Shown here piece after piece: positions 1-6,150 of a DNA stretch of 8,860 nt (position 1 is the first letter of the stretch; each line of letters begins with the position of its first letter). Below the pieces are notes generated by a model, which made no database searches, was not told the DNA's origin, and was given only the letters and a program-made list of their open reading frames with translations. Origin of the DNA: BOG-908 sp964244615 (GTDB taxonomy: Bacteria; Pseudomonadota; Alphaproteobacteria; Acetobacterales; Acetobacteraceae). The stretch spans positions 1-8,860 of the forward strand of contig CAXTJP010000105.1 in NCBI GenBank assembly GCA_964244615.1, in the 5' to 3' direction. The translations under genes and the position numbers were made by a program.

Positions 1-33
1 GCCGGCCGGCCGATCCACACCTTGCGGCGATGA
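1..33 (+). CDS. Possible 3' end of an upstream gene (partial)
   Basis: Frame 1 reads AGRPIHTLRR and ends at TGA 31-33. That stop overlaps the ATG of the next gene (ATGA at 30-33), the usual arrangement for translationally coupled genes. Only ten codons are visible, so no product can be named. Random GC-rich sequence could also give an open frame this short; the only support is the ATGA junction. Confidence 0.35.
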   Translation, partial: AGRPIHTLRR

Positions 34-851
34 GCCGTTCCTCCCGTCATCGCGGCGCGCGCGCGGTCAGGCCGCTGCTGCTGGCCGGCGGCGCGCTGTG
101 CATCGCCTGGGCCGAACGCCGACTGCCGCGGCGCCCGCGCACGCAACGCGAACCCGCGCGCACGCTGCGCAACCTGACCCTCGGCGTCGCCAGCATGGCG
201 GTGGTGGCGCTGCTGGAAGCCCCGGTGGTGGCGCCGCTCGCCCAGCGCGCCGAACGGCGGCGTCGCGGCCTCGTGCAGCGCCTGCCGCTGCCGGACTGGA
301 CGCGCGACCTGCTGGGCGTGCTGCTGATGGACTACACCATCTACGTCTGGCATGTGCTGACCCATGAGGTGCCGGTCCTGTGGCGGCTGCACCTGGTGCA
401 TCACGTCGACCTCGATCTTGACGCCAGCACCGCGCTGCGGTTCCACGCCCTGGACATGCTGGTATCGATCCCGTGGCGCGCCGCCCAGGTCGCCCTGATC
501 GGCATATCGCCGCGGGCGCTGCGGACCTGGCAGGGCTGCTTCTTCCTGTCGGTGCTGTTCCACCATTCCAACCTGCGCCTGCCGGCCGGCCTGGAGCGCG
601 GGCTTTCGCGGTGGCTGACCACCCCGGGCATGCACGGCATTCACCATTCGGCCACACGCGGCGAGACCGGCAGCAACTGGTCGAGCGGGCTGAGCTTGTG
701 GGACCATCTGCACGGCACCTTCGCGGGCGACGTGCCGCGTCCGGCTGGCCGCATCGGCGTCCCGGCCTATCGCGACGCGGCGGAAACCGGCCTCGGTGCG
801 TCGCTGCGCCTGCCGTTCCGCCGCTCGCGCGACGCCTGGACGGAGAAATAG
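30..851 (+). CDS. Sterol desaturase / fatty acid hydroxylase family membrane protein
   Basis: A 273-aa protein of the integral-membrane di-iron fatty acid hydroxylase superfamily, whose members hydroxylate or desaturate lipid substrates; the substrate here is not predictable. The histidine boxes are in the expected order: H108-xxx-H112, H121-xx-HH124-125 (within LWRLHLVHH), HH178-179 and H202-xx-HH205-206, followed by WDHLHGTF at 224-231, which is typical of the family C-terminus. Hydrophobic stretches lie around residues 14-28, 50-70, 92-108 and 142-160. The N-terminus is Arg-rich, which suits a cytoplasmic end. The ATG at 30 is the first start in the window, but no in-frame stop precedes it, so an upstream start is possible. 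No strong Shine-Dalgarno is visible; coupling through the ATGA overlap may serve instead. The next gene begins 3 nt after the stop, so the two were probably co-transcribed. Confidence 0.85.
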   Translation: MSRSSRHRGARAVRPLLLAGGALCIAWAERRLPRRPRTQREPARTLRNLTLGVASMAVVALLEAPVVAPLAQRAERRRRGLVQRLPLPDWTRDLLGVLLMDYTIYVWHVLTHEVPVLWRLHLVHHVDLDLDASTALRFHALDMLVSIPWRAAQVALIGISPRALRTWQGCFFLSVLFHHSNLRLPAGLERGLSRWLTTPGMHGIHHSATRGETGSNWSSGLSLWDHLHGTFAGDVPRPAGRIGVPAYRDAAETGLGASLRLPFRRSRDAWTEK

Positions 852-854
852 AAT

Positions 855-1533
855 ATGAAGCTGACCGACAACACGATCCTCATCACCGGTGGCGGCTCCG
901 GCATCGGCCGTGGCCTCGCGGAGGCGTTCCACGCGCTGGGCAGCCAGTTGGTCATCGCCGGACGCCGCGGTGGGACCCTCGATGCGGTGACCGCCGCCCA
1001 CCCGGGGATGCGGTCGTTGACCGTCGACATGGCGGACGCCGGCAGCATCGCCGCCTTCGCCAGCCGGCTGTCGGCGGACTATCCCGGGCTCGACGTGCTC
1101 ATCGACAACGCCGGCATCATGGTGCCCGAGGAGCTGGCCGCGCACGGTGATGACGGTCTCGTCCGGCCTGGCCTTCGTCCCGATGGCGATGACGCCGACC
1201 TACTGCGCGACCAGGGCGGCGATCCACTCCTACAACCAGTCGCTGAGTTACCAGCTTCGGGAGACATCGGTGGAGGTACTGGAGCCGATCCCGCCCTACG
1301 TGGCGACCGGCCTGATGGGAGAGCACCAGGCCCGCGATCCCAGGGCGATGCCGCTGGAGGCGTTCATCGCGGAGGTGATGGAGATCCTGCGGACGCAGCC
1401 GGACGCGGCCGAGATCTGCGTCGGCAAGGTGCATCCGGTGCGCTTCGCCGCCAGCGAGGGTCAGGGCCGGTACGATCCGACGTTCGAGGACTTCAACCAC
1501 ATGCTGACCGCCGCCGTCGCGCAGCGAGAGTGA
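855..1533 (+). pseudogene. Short-chain dehydrogenase/reductase (DltE-like), internal deletion with frameshift
   Basis: The first part (855 to about 1143) encodes a normal SDR N-terminus: the NAD(P)-binding motif TGGGSGIG (residues 11-18), VDMAD near 57-61 and NAG at 85-87 (LIDNAG rather than the usual LINNAG). From about 1144 the homology continues in another frame: TVMTVSSGLAF with the catalytic Ser, then TYCATRAAIHSY, then the C-terminal part to TGA 1531-1533. Roughly 35-37 codons that normally join NAG to the Ser strand, including the helix with the structural Asn, are absent, and the frame change means the loss was not a multiple of three. In addition the catalytic YxxxK reads Y-C-A-T-R, so Lys is replaced by Arg. 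Shine-Dalgarno GGAG at 842-845 lies 9 nt before the ATG. Left in its first frame, the ORF would run on to 1562 as unrelated Arg/Gly-rich sequence. An assembly error could mimic the deletion, but not the Lys-to-Arg change. Confidence 0.85.
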
Positions 1534-1555
1534 CGCCCGCCGACGGTCCGCCTGC

Positions 1556-2458
1556 TCAGTAGCCGTTGCCGGCAGGCGGCGGCTGCAGGAACCCGGGCGA
1601 TGGCGAGCGGACCGGTGCTGCGGGGTCCTGAGGGGCCGGAACGTTTCCGGGTGCTGCGACCGGTGCGCCGGGCGGCGGCGCCAGCGGCAGCGGGCCGCCT
1701 GTGCCGAGGCTGCCCGATCCGGGCGGTGTCGCGCCGAACGGCGTCGCACCGACTGGCGTGGTGCCGACCGGCACGCCACCGCTCGGGCTTGCGCCGCCGC
1801 CGGGGATCGCGCCGCCTGGGATGGCGCCGTTTGGGATCGTGGTGACCGGTGCGCCGCCGTCGGGCGGCGGCAGGGCCTGCTGGTCCACTCCGGCGGTGAC
1901 CGGCGCGCCCGACGCATCCACCAGCCAATCCCGCAGCGAGCGCCGCACCTGGTATTCCAGCTCGACGTTCATGTCCTGCATCATCTGCTCGGTCAGCTGG
2001 TAGAGCTGCGCCCGGGTGCCGGCGTCGGAGGTGTCGGCGCCGGGCACGAACCGGCGCGAGACGTGCGCCTCGGCGTAGCCCGCGTGGCCGCCATTGCCGG
2101 TGGTGATGTCGAGATGCACCGCCAGGTGCCCGTCCAGTGCGCCGCCGCCGCCGCTGTCGATCGAGGCCTGGTCGATGGTGAACACCCCGGTGCCGGAGTT
2201 GCCCGCGGCGACGAGGCGGTCATGCGCCATCTGCTGCAGCGCCTGATCCGGCGGCAGCGGCGCGGTCGGGGCGAGATCCTCGGGACCGGTGGCGGCGTGG
2301 TCCTCGACGGTGATGGCGCCGACCAGCAGCCGCAGCTTGGGCAGGTAGCCGTAGTCGGCCGGGGCGAACACGGGCGCCGGCTTGTCGCCCCCGCCGCAGG
2401 CGACGAGCGGCAGGCAGGCGGTGACGGCGGCGAAGGCGAGGCGGGCGGAACGGCGCAT
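1556..2458 (-). CDS. Secreted lipoprotein with Gly/Pro-rich repeat tail, function unknown
   Basis: A 300-aa protein. The start at 2458 is chosen because it gives a textbook lipoprotein signal: MRRSAR, a hydrophobic core, then lipobox LVAC with Cys21 and GGG after it. An upstream in-frame ATG at 2488 would only add ten residues before this signal. Residues about 28-181 form a compact domain (YLPKLRLLVGAITVED near 38-53; LYQLTEQMMQDMNVELEYQVRRSLRDWLVD near 152-181) that I recall as a conserved lipoprotein of Acetobacteraceae-type genomes with no known function. Residues about 197-300 are low-complexity Pro/Gly/Ala with a pentapeptide pattern, probably an extended spacer or cell-wall/periplasmic linker. 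The ATG overlaps the TGA of the upstream gene (TGATG, 2456-2460), so translation of the pair is probably coupled. It converges on the SDR pseudogene with only 22 nt between stops and no clear terminator hairpin. Confidence 0.8.
   Translation of the reverse strand: MRRSARLAFAAVTACLPLVACGGGDKPAPVFAPADYGYLPKLRLLVGAITVEDHAATGPEDLAPTAPLPPDQALQQMAHDRLVAAGNSGTGVFTIDQASIDSGGGGALDGHLAVHLDITTGNGGHAGYAEAHVSRRFVPGADTSDAGTRAQLYQLTEQMMQDMNVELEYQVRRSLRDWLVDASGAPVTAGVDQQALPPPDGGAPVTTIPNGAIPGGAIPGGGASPSGGVPVGTTPVGATPFGATPPGSGSLGTGGPLPLAPPPGAPVAAPGNVPAPQDPAAPVRSPSPGFLQPPPAGNGY
1715..1837 (-). repeat. Degenerate pentapeptide repeats (x-P-x-G-A/T) in the lipoprotein tail
   Basis: Residues 208-248 of the lipoprotein read as about eight units of the form [I/V/T]-P-x-G-[A/T]: IPNGA, IPGGA, IPGGG, a six-residue ASPSGG, VPVGT, TPVGA, TPFGA, TPPGS. 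At DNA level the units are 15-bp imperfect repeats. Such arrays usually form flexible extended segments; the unit count could vary between strains by slippage. Confidence 0.65.
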
Positions 2459-3643
2459 CAGGGGCCCAGGCCGAACAGGCGTTTCCACCAGTTCGCCGGC
2501 CGGGTCTCGATGGCGCGCGTGGGCTCTGGCAACGGCTGGGCCGGACGCTCCGGCGGCGGGCTTGCGTCGTCGCTGTCATGCGCCGGTGTCGGTGGCGTCG
2601 GCTCCCCCGGTGCCTGGACCAGCGACGCCTCGACNNNNNNNNNNNNNNNNNNNNNNNNNNNNNNNNNNNNNNNNNNNNNNNNNNNNNNNNNNNNNNNNNN
2701 NNNNNNNNNNNNNNNNNNNNNNNNNNNNNNNNNNGACCAGCGACGCCTCGACAGCCGGCGGCTCGACCGGCAGTGCCTCGACCGGCGCCGCATCGGGCGG
2801 CGCGGCCTGCACCACGCGCTCGGTGTGGCAGGCGTAGTGGCTCAGCAGCGCCGTCATCACCAGGGCGCCGGAGAGGCCGTCTCCGGTCGCGAACACGGTG
2901 TTCATGACCGGGATGTAGAGCGCGGGCGCGCCGTCCGGCTGGAACAGCAGGTAGAAGCTGAGCTGGCCGACCGGATCGCGGAAGCGGCAGGCCTGCGCCA
3001 GGATGCCGCCCTCCGGGACGAACCGCTCCTGCGCGAACAGCAGGGTGGCGTCGAACGGCGACGCCACCGAGAAGGCCCCGTGGCCCGGCTCGGGATCGAC
3101 CGGTCCCGGCGCCGTCACGTCGAGGCTGTGTCGCAGCAGGGACGCCGACAGCCGCACGCCGTTGGCGGCGTAGTGCGCGCTGACGCTGTCGAGGTGCAGG
3201 GCCGCCACCACATCGGGCGGCGACAGTCCGGTCTCGACCACGAAGCCGATCAGCTCGCGCACGAATTGCGGGTTGATGCCGTCGAAGGTGTGGCTGGACG
3301 CGGCCACCGCCGGCGCAGGGGCGCACAGCGTCTGCTCGTAGATGTCGCGCAGCAGCGGCGACAGGTTGGACACCACCAGTGCTGTCTGCTCCGGCGTGAA
3401 CTGCAGCGGCGAGTTGGCGACGTAGTCCAGTTCGTCGTTGAGATACCAGACTGCATCGGGATGATCGTCGTGTCGCAGCTCCAGCAGGTGGAACGGCTGC
3501 AGGCTGGTCTGCAGGCCGACCGGCTGCCAGCCGGCGTTGAAAGCCGTGAGCGGCTGGCGGCCCAACGTGATCGGATACAGGATCCCGTCACTGTCGGTGA
3601 CTTGGTAGACTCCGTCCTGGTGCGAAACCGGCCAGCAAGGCAA
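2458..3643 (-). CDS. Unrecognised 355-aa protein with Pro-rich tail, interrupted by an assembly gap
   Basis: I do not recognise the family. The globular part (residues about 1-283) has no signal peptide or membrane segment and is rich in short beta/alpha-like stretches (for example YQVTDSDGILYPI, LLELRHDDHPDAVWYLND, FYLLFQPDGAPALYIPVMN). Residues about 284-339 are a Pro/Glu/Ala linker, and the protein ends with ANWWKRLFGLGP, an amphipathic Trp/Lys/Arg tip that could touch a membrane. The frame differs on the two sides of the N run because 100 is not a multiple of 3. If the 18 bases repeated at both gap edges are treated as one copy, the two halves join in a single frame of 355 codons plus TGA 2458-2460. 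The start is TTG at 3643, supported by GGGAG seven bases upstream. The gene follows hslO by 91 nt, and its stop overlaps the lipoprotein start, which suggests a shared envelope-related role (inference). Confidence 0.72.
2617..2752. repeat. Identical 18-bp sequences at both edges of the gap
   Basis: The sequence gaccagcgacgcctcgac occurs at 2617-2634, directly before the N run, and again at 2735-2752, directly after it. On the minus strand it encodes VEASLV. This is either an unmerged overlap of two contigs (true gap size minus 18) or the outer units of a tandem repeat that the assembler could not resolve. Collapsing one copy plus the Ns removes 118 bases and restores the reading frame, which favours the overlap explanation. 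Confidence 0.9.
2635..2734. other. Assembly gap, exactly 100 N
   Basis: One hundred undetermined bases inside the 355-aa gene. The round number is the usual scaffolder placeholder for a gap of unknown size, so its length carries no biological meaning. Confidence 0.99.
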
Positions 3644-3650
3644 ACCACTT

Positions 3651-3655
3651 CTCCC
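3651..3655 (-). promoter_or_regulatory. Shine-Dalgarno (GGGAG) selecting the TTG start at 3643
   Basis: On the minus strand the sequence GAGGGAGAAG precedes two candidate starts. A GTG at 3648 is only 2 nt from GGGAG and is in a frame without the protein's coherent sequence. The TTG at 3643 has 7 nt of spacing and opens the long frame. The TTG is therefore preferred. Confidence 0.6.
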
Positions 3656-3669
3656 TCTCGGCAGGCCAG

Positions 3670-3698
3670 AGGCTACAAATCCCGGGCCGTTCGCACAA
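3670..3698 (-). promoter_or_regulatory. Weak sigma70-like promoter candidate upstream of the 355-aa gene
   Basis: On the minus strand TTGTGC (3698-3693) and TAGCCT (3675-3670) are separated by 17 nt, in the 91-nt space between hslO and the TTG start. The -10 matches the consensus at only half its positions, so this is tentative; read-through from hslO is equally plausible. Confidence 0.25.
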
Positions 3699-3734
3699 GT
3701 TACGACCCCTGCACCTCGAACCCTGGCCGGCGGT

Positions 3735-4733
3735 TCAGCCGTTGCCCTCGATGGTCTCGCGCGGGAAGCGGAAATCGAGGTTGCAGAACTCGCAGGTCAT
3801 GACGATGTCGCCGTCGACCACCATGTGGTCGAGGTCCTCCATCGGGAAGCCCTCCAGGATCCCCGCCAGCCGGGCACGCGAGCAGCGGCAGCCATAGGCC
3901 AGCGCGCGCGGCATGTCGGCGGCGACCCCCTCGGCGTGGAACAGCCGGTAGAGCAGCGCCTCGGCCGACAGCCGATCGTCGAGCAGCTCCTCGTCGCTGA
4001 GCGTGGTGGCCAGGATCACCGCGGTGCGCCAGCTCTCGGCGGCTTCCTCGCTGGCGCCGTGGCTCAGCTCGCGGTCCAGGTCGTCGCCCATAAAACCGCT
4101 TCCGTCGCCCCCGACGATACCGCCCTCGTGGGCGATGCGTTCCAGCACCAGCGCGGAGGCGCGCCAGCCCGCCTCGGTCTTGCGGCAGGCCAGGCGGACC
4201 GCGCAGTCATGCTGCTCGGAGGTCTCGAAATAATGCTGGGCCATCGCGGCCAGCGACTCGCCCTCGATGGAGACGATGCCCTGGTGGCGCTCCATCTCGC
4301 CGCCCTGGTCGACGCTGAAGGCGAGGTAGCCGCTTCCCAGCAGCGTCGCCGCGTTCGGCTGGCTGTCGCTGTCCTGCAGGCGGGCGATGCGGTCGGCGTC
4401 GGTGCGGACGTAGAAGCGCAGCGCCCCGGCCTCGGTGCAGTCGGCGAGCAGCATCGAGATCGGCCCGTCGCCCTTCGCCTGCAGGCTGAACGAGCCGCGG
4501 AACTTCAGCGCGGAGGCCAGGCCGGCGACCAGGGCCAGCGCTTCCCCGGCCAGGCGCGCGACCGGCTCGGGGTGGTCGTGGCGCGACAGCAGCGCGTCGG
4601 CCAGCGCCCCGAGCCGGACCAGGCGTCCGCGCACCGGCTGGTTCGGCAGGAAGAACGGCACGATGCCGCGCGGTACCACGATGTCGGGCACGTCGGGGCG
4701 GTTGGCGTCGAGGAAGGCAGGGGTATCAACCAT
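3735..4733 (-). CDS. hslO: Hsp33 redox-regulated molecular chaperone
   Basis: A 332-aa cytoplasmic holdase chaperone. In this family four conserved cysteines bind zinc in the reduced, inactive state; oxidation by peroxide or hypochlorite releases zinc, forms disulfides and exposes the client-binding surface. All four are present near the C-terminus: C282-R-C284 (YGCRCS) and C314-EF-C317 (TCEFCNLDF). The N-terminal domain shows family signatures VRGRLVRLG (residues about 34-42), LKFRGSFSLQAKGDGPISMLLADC and the SGYLAFSVDQGG region. The E. coli protein is 292 aa; alphaproteobacterial versions are longer, as here. ATG 4733 is the first Met of the homologous region, and the open frame upstream (to 5588) is only the shadow of lrgB. 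No strong Shine-Dalgarno is visible. In many alphaproteobacteria hslO directly follows argF; here about 3.9 kb separates them. Confidence 0.95.
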   Translation of the reverse strand: MVDTPAFLDANRPDVPDIVVPRGIVPFFLPNQPVRGRLVRLGALADALLSRHDHPEPVARLAGEALALVAGLASALKFRGSFSLQAKGDGPISMLLADCTEAGALRFYVRTDADRIARLQDSDSQPNAATLLGSGYLAFSVDQGGEMERHQGIVSIEGESLAAMAQHYFETSEQHDCAVRLACRKTEAGWRASALVLERIAHEGGIVGGDGSGFMGDDLDRELSHGASEEAAESWRTAVILATTLSDEELLDDRLSAEALLYRLFHAEGVAADMPRALAYGCRCSRARLAGILEGFPMEDLDHMVVDGDIVMTCEFCNLDFRFPRETIEGNG

Positions 4734-4878
4734 GCCGCCCAAGATAGGCAGCGGAGCGCCCCATCGCCAGGGCCGGCGGCGCCACGGCAACCAGCCGGAC
4801 GCCGCGCATGACCCGCTGGAGCAGGATGACCCTGGTCCGGATCGGCGGCTACGTGCCGTCCGCGCCGGCCGGACCGCT

Positions 4879-4894
4879 CGGGAAGCCGTTCCCG
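4879..4894 (-). terminator. Perfect hairpin just downstream of lrgB
   Basis: On the minus strand, four bases after the lrgB stop, CGGGAA-CGGC-TTCCCG forms a perfect 6-bp stem with a 4-nt loop. No T-run follows, so it is not a classical intrinsic terminator, though it may act as a weak terminator or as a 3'-end stabiliser. The same 16 bases with one mismatch occur after the bicupin gene at 8267-8282. Confidence 0.5.
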
Positions 4895-4897
4895 GCG

Positions 4898-5614
4898 CTA
4901 CCAGTGAACAAGCAACGGCACCAGCAGCGCGGTGAGAAGGCCGTTCAAGCCGATGCCCAGCGCTGCGAAGGCCGCCGCGGTCTCGTGCAGCGGAGCCACC
5001 TGCGCGGCCGCGACACCGCTGCCGGCAACGCCGGCCGCCAATCCATGCGCGCGCCAGTCGCTGATCCGCATCCCTAGCAGCATCTGCTGCCCGACCGCCG
5101 CCGCCACGATGCCGCCGAATATGGCGAATGCGGCCGTCAGCGCCGGAATGCCGCCAACCTGCTGCGAGACGGCCATGGCGATCGGTGTCGTGACAGCCTT
5201 GGATGCCATCGACAGCGCCACCTGCCGCGAGCCGCCCAACGCCCAGACGATCGTGACCCCCGACACCATCGAGGTCAGGGAGCCGGCGAGCAGTGCCAGG
5301 CCGATGCCGTGCAGGTTCGCCCGGATCAGGGCCGCGTTCCTGGCCAGTGGAACCGCGAGGGCGATGGTCACCGGCCCAAGCAGGAAGTTGATGAACTGCG
5401 CCCCGGAGAAATAGTCCCGGTACGACGTGCCGCTTGCCTCCAGGAGCGTGCCGACGAGGAGCATGGCGATGAGAACGGGGTTGGCGATGGCCGAACCGCC
5501 GCAGCGCCGCTGCACCGCCTGCCCGATTACGTAGCTGCCGAGTGTCACGACGAGCCAAAGCAGCGGCGTCGAGGCGAGCGGCATCCACAGGTGGTTCAGA
5601 CTCACGGTCGGCAT
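4898..5614 (-). CDS. lrgB: LrgB/CidB family membrane protein
   Basis: A 238-aa polytopic inner-membrane protein, the usual LrgB size. Family features are NP near 45-46 (IANPVLIAMLLVG), LLGPVTIALAVPL at 78-90, SKAVTTPIAM at 138-147 and the FGGI segment near 166-169. LrgB was first linked to control of murein hydrolase export in staphylococci; later work on relatives showed transport of pyruvate (Bacillus) or glycolate/glycerate (plant plastid PLGG1), so an organic-acid transporter role is likely but the substrate is unknown. The C-terminal motif that usually resembles HGIGTA reads GSGVAAA at 198-204, an unusual divergence. ATG 5614 has AGGGA upstream with about 9 nt spacing. The gene overlaps the end of lrgA by 13 nt, so the two are coupled. 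Confidence 0.9.
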   Translation of the reverse strand: MPTVSLNHLWMPLASTPLLWLVVTLGSYVIGQAVQRRCGGSAIANPVLIAMLLVGTLLEASGTSYRDYFSGAQFINFLLGPVTIALAVPLARNAALIRANLHGIGLALLAGSLTSMVSGVTIVWALGGSRQVALSMASKAVTTPIAMAVSQQVGGIPALTAAFAIFGGIVAAAVGQQMLLGMRISDWRAHGLAAGVAGSGVAAAQVAPLHETAAAFAALGIGLNGLLTALLVPLLVHW

Positions 5615-6027
5615 GACGATGTTTCCCTGATGACCGGGGTCTCGCCGATGACCAAGACGGCCTCGCGTGCCCGCCGTTTCTCGGACCACCGCGCGGCCCG
5701 GTGCATGACGAGGCCGGTGACCCCCAGGCTCAACACGGTCGAGCCGATGACGGCGGCGGCGATCGGGAACCATTGCCGCCCCAGCAGCGGTGCCTCCGCG
5801 ATGATGCCGACACCGGCCGGCACGAACAGCAGGCCCATGCAGGAAATCAAGGTTTCCGCCGTCGTCTCCAGCGGGGACGGGATGCGTGACTTTCCGCCGC
5901 GGCAGACGAGCACCGTCGCCAGGAGGAACATGCCGACCACCGGTCCCGGTACCGGCAGGTCGAGCGCGTCGCGCAAGCCCTGACCGATCAACTGGCATCC
6001 CATCAGAACGAGCACCGCGAGCAGCAT
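5602..6027 (-). CDS. lrgA: LrgA/CidA family holin-like membrane protein
   Basis: A 141-aa partner of LrgB. It carries the family signatures LDLPVPGPVVGMFLL (residues 22-36) and MGLLFVPAGVGII (64-76), with about four membrane segments (1-17, 28-42, 60-80, 86-109). After the last segment there is a basic cytoplasmic tail (about residues 110-141) that extends into the lrgB overlap. ATG 6027 has an ideal AGGAG Shine-Dalgarno at 6034-6038, 6 nt upstream. In characterised systems LrgA and LrgB act together. The gene is divergent from the LysR-type regulator at 6151, an arrangement in which such a regulator often controls its neighbour. Confidence 0.9.
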   Translation of the reverse strand: MLLAVLVLMGCQLIGQGLRDALDLPVPGPVVGMFLLATVLVCRGGKSRIPSPLETTAETLISCMGLLFVPAGVGIIAEAPLLGRQWFPIAAAVIGSTVLSLGVTGLVMHRAARWSEKRRAREAVLVIGETPVIRETSSCRP

Positions 6028-6150
6028 CGACGTCTCCTGGGCGCTGGCCGAACGGTCATGAGCCTCATCCTGACTAGGCGACAGGCGCTTGCGGGCGGAA
6101 TGCCGCCAGTGGCAAAACATTGTTGCACAGAAGGGCAAGGTGCCGGGCTC
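6028..6150. promoter_or_regulatory. Divergent lrgA / lysR regulatory region
   Basis: This 123-nt space should hold the promoters of both lrgAB (leftward) and the LysR gene (rightward). It is less GC-rich at the lysR side (aaaacattgttgcacag). I see no convincing -35/-10 pair for either direction. A nested inverted repeat lies near the middle (listed separately). Confidence 0.6.
6089..6115. promoter_or_regulatory. Nested inverted repeat, candidate LysR-type operator
   Basis: GGCGG-aatg-CCGCC (6094-6107) is a perfect 5-bp inverted repeat, enclosed slightly asymmetrically by TTGC (6089-6092) and GCAA (6112-6115). LysR-type regulators bind interrupted dyads with the T-N11-A pattern near the divergent start of their own gene. 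The position fits; the exact site is inferred. Confidence 0.35.

Noticed and set aside
1144..1562. Continuation of the SDR in its first frame as a 235-aa intact protein
   Set aside because: After residue about 96 the translation loses all SDR features, while the real catalytic segment and C-terminus are in another frame.
3250..3648. The alternative GTG start at 3648 for the gene upstream of the lipoprotein
   Set aside because: It is only 2 nt from the Shine-Dalgarno and opens a frame of Ser/Arg/Cys-rich shadow sequence.
2063..3802. A 579-codon plus-strand open frame running through the N gap
   Set aside because: It is opposite two supported minus-strand genes, contains the N run, and its Arg/Gly/Val-rich translation shows no domain.
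4726..4809. A 27-codon minus-strand ORF whose TGA overlaps the hslO start by 8 nt, as a possible leader peptide
   Set aside because: It has no good Shine-Dalgarno and no attenuation-like codon run, and short open frames are common in DNA this GC-rich.
4734..5588. An N-terminal extension of Hsp33 to a 617-aa protein in the open frame upstream of 4733
   Set aside because: The extra sequence is Arg/Gly-rich, unlike any Hsp33, and is the antisense-frame shadow of lrgB; the Hsp33 homology begins at the ATG at 4733.
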